From NCBI GenBank assembly GCA_035943095.1, contig DASZCN010000014.1:1-9543 (forward strand): a stretch of DNA of 9,543 nt. Direction: 5' to 3'. This stretch comes from AG41 sp035943095 (lineage in GTDB: Bacteria > Gemmatimonadota > Gemmatimonadetes > Gemmatimonadales > GWC2-71-9). Under the pieces are notes generated by a model that was not told the origin of the DNA, ran no database searches, and worked only from the letters and a program-made list of their open reading frames with translations. A program made the position numbers and the translations under genes. Of the stretch, positions 1 to 6,435 are shown piece by piece; the first letter of the stretch is position 1; every line of letters begins with the position of its first letter.

Positions 1-636
1 CGCCTTGGCGGCGTCGATGCGGGAAATCATCTCCCCCTCGGCGTCCGGATCCAAGCACCGAACGGGGCTCGAGTCGGCAGCCTGATTCAGCGGAGCAGGG
101 AGCGGCGAGCGGTACGTTCCGGTGACGCCACCGAGTTCGACCACGTGGCTGCCGATCTCCACGCCGAACTCTTCCAGCAGCACTTTGCACACGGCGCCGC
201 AGGCGACCCGCGCGACCGTTTCGCGCGCGCTGGCGCGCTCGAGGATGTCGCGCGCGTCCTGGCGGTCGTACTTGAGCGATCCCGCGAGGTCGGCGTGGCC
301 GGGCCGCGGCCGGGTGACCTGGCGGCGTCGCTCTCCCCCGCTCGACGCATCCGCCTCCGGCGCCATCACGTCCTGCCAGTGCTCCCAGTCGCGGTTCCAC
401 ACCAGCATCGCGATCGGGGAGCCGAGCGTCTCGCCCGCGCGGATGCCGGCGAGCCATTCGATCTGGTCCGCCTCGATCTTCATGCGGGCGCCGCGGCCGT
501 AGCCCCCCATGCGCCGCTTCAGCTCGGCGTTGACGCGATCCGCGGCGAGCGGGAGCCCCGCGGGGATCCCCTCGAGGATCGCCACGAGCCCGCGCCCGTG
601 CGACTCGCCCGCCGTCGTGAACCGGAACAGACTCAC
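1..636 (-). CDS. aroC: Chorismate synthase, N-terminal part (gene runs off the window)
   Basis: Chorismate synthase makes chorismate from 5-enolpyruvylshikimate-3-phosphate by eliminating phosphate, using reduced FMN, as the last step of the cytoplasmic shikimate pathway. The first 212 codons are present; the family is usually about 360-390 residues, so the C-terminal part lies beyond position 1. The reading frame gives family signatures in the right order: GESHG at residues 10-14, RPGHAD at about 111-116, and ERASARETVARVACGA from about 133. The start is GTG at 634-636, giving the typical N-terminus (M)SLFRFTTAGESHG. A GAAAGG-like ribosome binding site lies about 9-10 bases upstream. A hairpin separates it from the lipoprotein gene, so it probably has its own promoter. 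The KYDRQDARDILERASARET segment resembles the non-enteric type of the enzyme. Identity is secure; the separate transcription unit is inferred. Confidence 0.96.
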   Translation of the reverse strand, partial: MSLFRFTTAGESHGRGLVAILEGIPAGLPLAADRVNAELKRRMGGYGRGARMKIEADQIEWLAGIRAGETLGSPIAMLVWNRDWEHWQDVMAPEADASSGGERRRQVTRPRPGHADLAGSLKYDRQDARDILERASARETVARVACGAVCKVLLEEFGVEIGSHVVELGGVTGTYRSPLPAPLNQAADSSPVRCLDPDAEGEMISRIDAAKA

Positions 637-658
637 GTTGTGTGGCCCTTTCGATCCG

Positions 659-687
659 ATAATAACACGCGAGCCCGACTCCAGGTC
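659..687 (-). promoter_or_regulatory. Possible aroC promoter (weak)
   Basis: On the minus strand TATTAT (664-659) matches five of six bases of a sigma-70 -10 box and lies about 22 bases before the aroC GTG. The hexamer 17 bases upstream, GACCTG (687-682), is a poor -35 and falls inside the hairpin stem and loop. If real, the leader would be very short. The same AT-rich stretch can equally be read as the tail of the terminator, so this is tentative. Confidence 0.3.
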
Positions 688-693
688 GGGCTC
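671..693 (-). terminator. Hairpin, probable intrinsic terminator of the pil operon
   Basis: A perfect 9-bp inverted repeat, GAGCCCGAC and GTCGGGCTC, surrounds a 5-base loop. It lies 62 bases after the lipoprotein stop codon and 34 bases before the aroC start. On the minus strand the stem is followed by GCGTGTTATTAT, which is T-rich but not a clean U run, so termination may be partial. Between two genes of unrelated pathways, an operon end is the simplest reading. An attenuator in the aroC leader is an alternative. Confidence 0.6.
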
Positions 694-755
694 TCGAGCT
701 TTGCTGAACCGTTCTCCCTCGCGACATCCGAGAGAGGGGTGAGCGGGAGCAGACC

Positions 756-3341
756 TTACCGCCGCGGCGGCGCCGGCGTGAAGGTGTTCGTGATGGCCGG
801 CAGCCGCACGATCACGAGCCCGCGCGCCGTGATCCCGAACAGCAACTGCTGGCCGCCTGCGTCCTTCGCCACGCGCAACGGGCCGATGATCGGATCGCGT
901 ACCGGGATCGAATCGACGAGCGCGCCGTAGAAGGTGTCCCACACGTGGATCGTGGGATTACCACCTGCTGCGAACAGAATGCGGTTGTTGATGTTGCCGG
1001 TGCCGCCGCACGTCGGGTTGCACGACCCACCGGCCGCGAAGTTGTGGTCCACGTTCATGTCCATCCACGGGCCACTCGAGTCGGGCGACGTGGCCTTCAG
1101 TCGCAACCCCTCATCGAGGAAGTAGAGAGAGTCGGCCCGCGCCACGTTGGTCGCGCCATTGAAGTTCGTCGCGATCGAACGTACCCGGGTGGCCGTGTTC
1201 GTGATGAAGTCGGTGACATCCACGGCCGGGGACATCCCTAGGTCTACGTCGTTGTCTCCGGTATCGGTGATGCCCGTGTTGGGCCCCGGCGGAGATGTCG
1301 GCGTGGCACACGTCGTGGTGGTGGCGCTGCCGTGAATAAGCGGCGCTTTCGTCGTATAGGCCATCACGCGCGCAAATCCAATTCCGCCCGCCAGCGCGCC
1401 GCCCTCTCCAAAGAACCCGTGCGTGAAGTTCCCGGAGTTGCGCGCGAAGGTCGAGTCGCCGAGCCCGAAACGAGACAAGTTGACGTTCACGCCCGCACAC
1501 GCCGACAGAATGACCTTCGTCTGGTTGTACGGCAGCCCCCGGCGCAGCTCGATGCGAAGCGTGTCGTTCCCGGTTGCCGGCGCGCCCTCGGCCAACTCCC
1601 AGAAGAAGTGCCCGAACAACCCGGTCGTGTCTCCATTGAACGCAGGACGATGCAACTTCTCCATCCGTAGCGTCGCACGGTTGGTGAACGGCGAGGGGTC
1701 GGCCGCAGTGGGTGTGGTCGAATACATCGCGAAGATCGAGTCGGCGTCACAGTTCGGCGGCGCTGCTCCCACCCGACACACGGTCGCCACGTATTGCGGG
1801 CGGTCCGATATGTTGTATACGACAATTTGCAGCTGGAAACCCCCGGCCTGAGTGAGTACGTGATACGTCTCCACCAGGAAGTCAGGGAGGTCCTGCCGCC
1901 AGAGCAGCTGGCGCGGGGCGCCGGGGCCAACGTTGATGACGGACAGCTGCGTGCCCCCCGAGTTCGCCACCACGATCGTGTCCGCGTAGTGGCCGAGCGT
2001 GTCCTTGGGCCACAGCGCGATGCCCCACGGCTGTGCACCGGCCGACGGAATCCCGGAGGCCACGAACGTCGAGTTGGCGACCTGGAACACTTCGACGCGT
2101 GACAACGCGGGATTGGTGAGGTACAGCTCGCGCCGGGTCGAGTCGTAGATGGCGTCCGCGATGGACCCGCCCAGGGGGAGCGGTCGGGTGAACCCGGCGA
2201 CGACGATCACCGTGTCGGTGCCGCCGCTGGGGTTCGCCGCGCGGGCCGGGCCCGACCGCCGCGGCGGCGCGGTGATCACGGTGCTCGTCGTCGAGTACCC
2301 ACAATTGTGCGTCGGCGTCGCGAGGTCGCACGCATAGCCGCGCACGATCACGCTCTTCGGGAACTGGTTGATCAAGGCCGCCAGACCCAGGCTGAATGCT
2401 CGGGTCACGTCCGTCAGGTTGGCGGCACTCACGTCCAAGGTGACCAGGCTGAGCGCCGGCCCGGTCAGCGTGAGCGAGGTGTCGACCTGGAAGCCGATCA
2501 GCGAGATCCCGCTCGGATCCGTCGCGTGCACGGTGATGCTGTCGCTGACCTGCACGCGCGCAGCGATCGTGTGCGACACGACGGGTGGTGTGACGTCGTT
2601 CGCCGCTGACTGCACGGTCACCGTGATCGTGTTCGAGAGCCCGCGACGCCCGCCGGCGTCCACCGCGAACCCCGTAACGGTGAACGTGCCCGTCGTGGCC
2701 GCCACCGTGAGCGTGTCGGTGTAGGTCGTGTCCGGCGGGAAGGTGTTCACGAACACCAGCGAGTCGGTGGGCGGCGTGGTCGGGTCGGTGACGGCGCTGC
2801 GAGGAACGATGATGAAACCCACGCGCTGAATGCCGCCGAGCTGCTGCGCCTGCACCGCGACCGTGAGGTTCTTCCCCGTCGAGGCGAGCGCCCCGACCGC
2901 CGGGGCGAGCAAGTTGACCTTCAGCGCCTGCACGTTCGACAAAAAGATGAAGATGGAGTCGATCGCGAAGTTCCCCCCGCCGTCGGTCGCCCGGCCCACA
3001 ACCTTGATCAGGCCGCCGGCGCCGGAGCTCGCGGGAAACGAAATGTGCTCGCCGATCGTGACGCTCGGCGTGGCGGAGGTGAAAACCGTATCGGTTTGCG
3101 CGATGTAGCCGCCCGAGTACGTGAGCTGGATGTCCTTCAGGCTCAGGTTGTCGGTCGCGTTCACCGTGAACGCGAGGCCACTCGCGATCTGTTGCGTATC
3201 GGCGGTGGCGCTCAGCGTGATCGTCGGCGGAATGACGTCGCGCTGCACGCCGCCCGGGTTCCGGGCGGTCTCGCAGCCCCACAGGCCCGCGATGAGCGCG
3301 AGGGTCCCCCACCAAGCCCGCACGACACGAAGCCGCGGCAT
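756..3341 (-). CDS. Large Ig-like / beta-propeller-like lipoprotein of unknown function, downstream of pilQ
   Basis: I do not recognise a named family. The 861-residue product starts with a basic n-region (R3, R5, R8), a hydrophobic core and LWGC at residues 20-23, a loose lipobox (Trp at -2 is atypical), so Cys23 is probably lipidated. Three stretches look like bacterial Ig-type beta domains, at about 36-135, 138-246 and 248-358; the first and third open with an xxTPP/IPP turn and carry A-T-D strands. Residues about 390-480 (ELYLTN, DTIVVAN) and 785-850 (ILFAAGG, IHVWD, GLVIVRLP) resemble propeller blades. Eight further cysteines include close pairs C338/C347, C522/C531 and C774/C778, suggesting disulfides and export. 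DTGDNDVD at 693-700 is acidic and might bind a cation. ATG follows AGGAG (3349-3353) by 7 bases, 14 bases after the pilQ stop, so it is probably cotranscribed with pilQ. A role in the pilus (surface or secretin accessory) is inferred from position only. Confidence 0.85.
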   Translation of the reverse strand: MPRLRVVRAWWGTLALIAGLWGCETARNPGGVQRDVIPPTITLSATADTQQIASGLAFTVNATDNLSLKDIQLTYSGGYIAQTDTVFTSATPSVTIGEHISFPASSGAGGLIKVVGRATDGGGNFAIDSIFIFLSNVQALKVNLLAPAVGALASTGKNLTVAVQAQQLGGIQRVGFIIVPRSAVTDPTTPPTDSLVFVNTFPPDTTYTDTLTVAATTGTFTVTGFAVDAGGRRGLSNTITVTVQSAANDVTPPVVSHTIAARVQVSDSITVHATDPSGISLIGFQVDTSLTLTGPALSLVTLDVSAANLTDVTRAFSLGLAALINQFPKSVIVRGYACDLATPTHNCGYSTTSTVITAPPRRSGPARAANPSGGTDTVIVVAGFTRPLPLGGSIADAIYDSTRRELYLTNPALSRVEVFQVANSTFVASGIPSAGAQPWGIALWPKDTLGHYADTIVVANSGGTQLSVINVGPGAPRQLLWRQDLPDFLVETYHVLTQAGGFQLQIVVYNISDRPQYVATVCRVGAAPPNCDADSIFAMYSTTPTAADPSPFTNRATLRMEKLHRPAFNGDTTGLFGHFFWELAEGAPATGNDTLRIELRRGLPYNQTKVILSACAGVNVNLSRFGLGDSTFARNSGNFTHGFFGEGGALAGGIGFARVMAYTTKAPLIHGSATTTTCATPTSPPGPNTGITDTGDNDVDLGMSPAVDVTDFITNTATRVRSIATNFNGATNVARADSLYFLDEGLRLKATSPDSSGPWMDMNVDHNFAAGGSCNPTCGGTGNINNRILFAAGGNPTIHVWDTFYGALVDSIPVRDPIIGPLRVAKDAGGQQLLFGITARGLVIVRLPAITNTFTPAPPRR

Positions 3342-3355
3342 AGAAACGCTCCTGG

Positions 3356-5278
3356 TTACTTCCCGGTGCTGGGCGTCACCAGGTCGTCGATGATGTGCGG
3401 CGTGATCAGGATCAACAGGTCGCGCCGCTCTTCCGTCTCGGAGCTGAAGCCGAACAGCTTTCCGAGAATCGGCAGGTCTACAAGGAACGGGATTCCTGTC
3501 TTGGTCACAGTGACCGAGGTCACCGTGAGGCCACCGATGACCGCCGTTTCACCGTCGTTGACCAAGATCTGGTTGTCCGCCTGTTGCGTTTGGAACGTGA
3601 ACCCGATGTCCACGGACGCGGGCTTGACGCTCGAGTTCTCCGCGTGCACCTCCATCAAGACTTGGCGGTTCGCCGTGACGTGCGGCGTCACCCGCAGGTT
3701 GATGCCCGTCTGCTCGAAGCGCACCGTGGCGCGAGGCGGACCCGTCGTGCCGGCCGTCTGCGAGCTCACGTCGATGATGCGGATCGGAACCCGGTCGCCG
3801 ACCAGAATCTCGGCCGGACGGTTGTCGAGCGTCGTTATCGTGGGCTCCGCCTGCAGGTCGGCCAGCTCGACCCGCTGCAACGCCTGCAGGAACGTGGTCA
3901 GGTTGAAATTCCCCACCGCGGTCGAGAAGATCAGGTCGAGCGCGGGGTTGACGATCTCCTGGTCGGCGTTGCCGACGGCGGAAAGCGAGTTGCCGCCCAG
4001 GTCCACGATCACGTCGGTGGGCAGGAAGTTCGACTGCGGCACGAACGCGTCAGGTATCCCATCGCCGTTCGTGTCCACGGCCTTCGCGGTACGCGGGTCG
4101 GGCCGCTGGATGAGCTTGTTGAAGAATTGCGTCTGCGAGCCGAGGTCGTACTTCACGCCCAGCTCCTCTACATCCGTCCGATCCACGAAGATGATCTTCG
4201 CCTGGATCGACACCTGGGGCGTGCGGATGTCCAGCCCCTTGACGAAATCCTCGACCCGGTTGATCCGGCTCGAGATCTCAGTGATGACGAGCGCGTTGTT
4301 GGTGGTATCCGCGACCACGGCGCCGCGCTTGGTGAGGATCGACTGCACCGACGAGACGAGCGCACTGGACCTAGCGTAGTTCACCCGCACCAGCCGCGTC
4401 TCCACGGGCACCGTGGAGTCCGCGCGCGCGAGGTCCCTCTTGTCGATCACCTGGTAGATCCCGCCGTCCAGCACGTTGACCGTCAGCCCCTGCGACTCGA
4501 GGACCGCGGAGAACGCGAGGTCCCACGGCTGGTTCTTGATCTCGGCGCTGACGGTGCCCTTGATGTCCTTGGAGAGGATGATTGTGCGACCGCTGAACGC
4601 CGCGAAGCCCGCCACCACCTCGCGCAGATCCGCGTTGTCCCAGGTGACCGTGATGCGCGCCGCCTGCGACTGCTCGCTCTCCTTCGCGTGCTCGGCGAGG
4701 AACTCGTCGATGCTGACGGACGGCTCGCTCTGCGCAGGCGCGGCCACGCGGGCCGCCTGACCGCCGCGGCTCGTCACCGGCTGGGCCGCGACCGGCGGAG
4801 GCGCGCTCGCCGCCGACTGGCTCGACCACGAGGCGAACCCGGTCCGCTCCGACACGATCTTCACCCGCACCTGGCCGTCCCGGCGCTCGATGCGGTAATC
4901 CTTCAGGACATCCACGTCGATCACGATGCGCACCACGCCGGGGCGGAACTGCGCATAGCGGATGTTCTTGATCCCGCCGCGGTTCAGCCCGTCGTACAGC
5001 ACGGCGGGAGCGGTGAGCCGGGCGCCCTGCAGGTCGACGACCAGCCGGGCGGGGCTGGCCAGGGTGAAGTCCTGAACGTCCACCGCGCCCTGGAGATCGA
5101 TCACGACCTCCACGCTCTTGTCGGCGGAGAACACGCTGACCGCCTTCACCTCGCCGTCCCGCCCTGCCCCCCCCGCTCCCCCCCCTCCCCCCCCCACCCC
5201 CACAAGGGCCCGCAGGGGGCTGGGGGGGGCTGCCGCCGCGACCATCAGGCACGCGGCGAGGGCTGCGATGCGCTTCAT
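3356..5278 (-). CDS. pilQ: Type IV pilus outer-membrane secretin PilQ
   Basis: PilQ forms the multimeric outer-membrane channel through which the type IV pilus passes. The 640-residue product has a signal peptide (about 1-18), then a Gly-rich linker (26-40). Next come an AMIN domain (about 44-140, peptidoglycan binding in this family), a variable Ala/Gln-rich linker (150-190), a secretin N0/STN domain (about 205-282), an N1 domain (about 293-352) and the secretin core (about 355-630). The core has the classic late segment VPIRI, then GLTVTSVTVTKTGIPFLVDLP and ILGKLFGF with LLILITPHII near the end. It is somewhat shorter than the roughly 710-residue Pseudomonas PilQ. ATG overlaps the pilP stop (ATGA) and follows a consensus AGGAGGT by 6 bases. 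Two oddities stand out: four C/G runs of 8-9 bases in the first 40 codons, and an inserted DTNGDGIPD loop at residues 402-410 resembling a calcium-binding loop. Confidence 0.96.
   Translation of the reverse strand: MKRIAALAACLMVAAAAPPSPLRALVGVGGGGGGAGGAGRDGEVKAVSVFSADKSVEVVIDLQGAVDVQDFTLASPARLVVDLQGARLTAPAVLYDGLNRGGIKNIRYAQFRPGVVRIVIDVDVLKDYRIERRDGQVRVKIVSERTGFASWSSQSAASAPPPVAAQPVTSRGGQAARVAAPAQSEPSVSIDEFLAEHAKESEQSQAARITVTWDNADLREVVAGFAAFSGRTIILSKDIKGTVSAEIKNQPWDLAFSAVLESQGLTVNVLDGGIYQVIDKRDLARADSTVPVETRLVRVNYARSSALVSSVQSILTKRGAVVADTTNNALVITEISSRINRVEDFVKGLDIRTPQVSIQAKIIFVDRTDVEELGVKYDLGSQTQFFNKLIQRPDPRTAKAVDTNGDGIPDAFVPQSNFLPTDVIVDLGGNSLSAVGNADQEIVNPALDLIFSTAVGNFNLTTFLQALQRVELADLQAEPTITTLDNRPAEILVGDRVPIRIIDVSSQTAGTTGPPRATVRFEQTGINLRVTPHVTANRQVLMEVHAENSSVKPASVDIGFTFQTQQADNQILVNDGETAVIGGLTVTSVTVTKTGIPFLVDLPILGKLFGFSSETEERRDLLILITPHIIDDLVTPSTGK
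4049..4075 (-). other. Calcium-loop-like motif DTNGDGIPD inside pilQ
   Basis: Residues 402-410 of PilQ read DTNGDGIPD, spacing D-x-N-x-D-G-x-x-D as in EF-hand, dockerin and thrombospondin-type-3 calcium loops. It lies in the first half of the secretin core, in a stretch (about 385-420) of low predicted beta content. That it binds calcium is an inference from the motif alone. Confidence 0.5.
5167..5229 (-). repeat. Cluster of homopolymeric G/C tracts at the 5' end of pilQ
   Basis: On the coding strand there is a C8 run (5229-5222), then G5 (5201-5197), T, G9 (5195-5187), A, G8 (5185-5178), AGC, and G8 (5174-5167). They encode AAPPS and the Gly-rich linker between the signal peptide and the AMIN domain. 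Four adjacent G runs with loops of 1, 1 and 3 bases fit a very stable G-quadruplex. Tracts of this length are prone to slippage in replication and to miscounting in sequencing. Confidence 0.9.
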
Positions 5279-5787
5279 GGCGTTACCTCCTGCTTCGCGA
5301 GCTGCAGGCTTTCCTGCCGCTCGAAGCCGAACTCCTGCACCGTAAACACGATTTCGCGCGGTCGAATCGTCGTGGTCTTGAGGCGCCCGATGATGTCGCC
5401 CGGCTTCACCCGATAGATCTTGTTGTTCGTCACATCCCGCAGCACCGCGACGCTCCGCGCCGGATACCGCCCGTCGTAGTATATGCCCGTAAGCCTCAAG
5501 TCCGAGAGCAGCGGCCGGATGTCGCCCGACCGGAGGAGCGACAGAAACGGATCGCGCCCGCCGCCCTCGTAGGAGAACACCTCACGCACGAGCACCGGTG
5601 TCGCTGTGCTGTCGACCTTCCGGGCCGTGTCGGCCTTCACGCTGTCCGGGCGCGCCGGGAGGGCGGCAGCTGGGGCGGGGGCCACGGGGGGACGCCTGGC
5701 AGCCGGCGCCGGCTTCGGCTTCGCCTGCGCGGCGAGCGACCCCGTAGCGACGAGCGCCGCCACACACACCGCGAGCCTCGCGCTCAC
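5275..5787 (-). CDS. pilP: Type IV pilus assembly protein PilP
   Basis: PilP is the periplasmic link between the PilN/PilO pair in the inner membrane and the secretin PilQ. The 170-residue product has an export signal (about 1-22, ending SLAAQA), a Pro/Ala/Lys-rich disordered stretch (23-62), and a PilP-type beta domain (about 78-160). The domain opens with the characteristic GGGRDPF (75-81) and includes LRLTGIYYDGRYPARSVAV and a VKPGDIIG turn. Unlike the well-known proteobacterial PilP lipoproteins, it has no lipobox cysteine; Cys8 sits inside the hydrophobic core in a non-lipobox context. The start is GTG at 5785-5787, overlapping the pilO stop in GTGA, so translation is probably coupled. 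It overlaps pilQ by 4 bases (ATGA). Confidence 0.93.
   Translation of the reverse strand: MSARLAVCVAALVATGSLAAQAKPKPAPAARRPPVAPAPAAALPARPDSVKADTARKVDSTATPVLVREVFSYEGGGRDPFLSLLRSGDIRPLLSDLRLTGIYYDGRYPARSVAVLRDVTNNKIYRVKPGDIIGRLKTTTIRPREIVFTVQEFGFERQESLQLAKQEVTP
5285..5291 (-). promoter_or_regulatory. Consensus ribosome binding site of pilQ
   Basis: AGGAGGT ends 6 bases before the pilQ ATG, inside the last codons of pilP. It is the strongest Shine-Dalgarno sequence in the operon. That fits the need for many secretin subunits relative to the other pil proteins, and it confirms the pilQ start at 5278. Confidence 0.85.
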
Positions 5788-6431
5788 CGCGCGGCTCCGC
5801 CTCCGCCCGCCGGCTTCGCTCCCCTCTTGCCGGGAGGACCCGGCGCCGGCGCCGCCGCCTTTACAAACGTCCGGATCACGAACTGCGCCTCGAGCAACGC
5901 GCCGGTCGTGTCTCCCAGGAGCTTCTGCGCCTGGGATTGCGCGGCCTTGAGGTTCACATCCTGCGGCACGATGATGCGCTGCAGGCTCGCGATGTCGGAC
6001 ATGAACTCGGCGAGCTGGTCGTAATGCCCGATGATCTCGAGGCGATACCGGTAGGTGTCGAACGGCGGCCCCGCCTCGACCGCCTGGGGCTCGATGCGGC
6101 CGATGGTCACTCCCCGGACCTTGGCCTTCGTCGAGATGTCGTCGATCAGCGCCGGGACCTCGTTCTTGTCGGGCACGAGCCGGCGCATCACTGAGAGCAG
6201 CGCCGTGTACTGCTCGACCTTGCGTCGCAGATCTTCGACCGTCCCGCTCGCCAAGTCCGCCTTCGCCCGGTCGATGATGGACTGCAGGCTGTCGACCTGC
6301 GTGCGGGTCGCGGTGATCTGCTCACCCGTCGGCTTCATCCAATAGTCCCAGAACGCCCAGCCGATCCCGGCGAGCGCCACGGTCAGCAGGAGGAAGACCT
6401 GGCTCTGCTTGTCCTGGGGGACCAAGGCCAT
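5784..6431 (-). CDS. pilO: Type IV pilus inner-membrane protein PilO
   Basis: PilO pairs with PilN in the inner membrane and periplasm to form the alignment complex that connects the cytoplasmic motor to PilP and PilQ. The 215-residue product has a short cytoplasmic N-terminus, one membrane segment (about 11-29, rich in Leu, Ala and Trp), a predicted coiled coil (about 36-85), and a ferredoxin-like periplasmic domain (about 90-190). The periplasmic domain includes FDTYRYRLEIIGHYDQLAEFMSDIASLQRII split over 124-154, a hallmark of the family. The tail after 192 is Pro/Gly/Ala/Lys-rich and probably disordered. ATG at 6429-6431 lies 4 bases after the pilN stop, with GAGG 7 bases upstream inside the end of pilN. 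Length is close to the roughly 207-residue Pseudomonas protein. Confidence 0.94.
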   Translation of the reverse strand: MALVPQDKQSQVFLLLTVALAGIGWAFWDYWMKPTGEQITATRTQVDSLQSIIDRAKADLASGTVEDLRRKVEQYTALLSVMRRLVPDKNEVPALIDDISTKAKVRGVTIGRIEPQAVEAGPPFDTYRYRLEIIGHYDQLAEFMSDIASLQRIIVPQDVNLKAAQSQAQKLLGDTTGALLEAQFVIRTFVKAAAPAPGPPGKRGAKPAGGGGAAR

Positions 6432-6435
6432 GGTG

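Noticed and set aside
700..745. Imperfect inverted repeat of CTCCCTCGC and GAGAGAGGGGTGAG downstream of the lipoprotein gene
   Set aside because: Pairing is broken by several mismatches and no T tract follows. The nearby perfect hairpin at 671-693 is a better terminator.
145..930. 261-codon open frame on the plus strand opposite aroC
   Set aside because: It covers the antisense of conserved chorismate synthase motifs and the terminator hairpin, and shows no protein family features.
1882..3315. 477-codon open frame on the minus strand inside the lipoprotein gene
   Set aside because: It is a shifted frame rich in Arg, His and Gly. The in-frame lipoprotein has a signal peptide and beta-domain patterns, while this has none.
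3045..4379. 444-codon open frame on the plus strand
   Set aside because: It crosses the pilQ/lipoprotein junction on the opposite strand, has no ribosome binding site in context and no recognisable protein features.
4371..5252. 293-codon shifted frame inside pilQ as a separate gene
   Set aside because: Its product is Gly/Arg-rich and featureless. It matters only as the likely outcome of slippage in the G tracts.
3395..5416. 673-codon open frame on the plus strand opposite pilQ
   Set aside because: It is the antisense of a well-supported secretin gene. The product is dominated by Arg, His, Asp and Leu with no domain pattern, as expected when GC-rich DNA lacks stops in the complementary frame.
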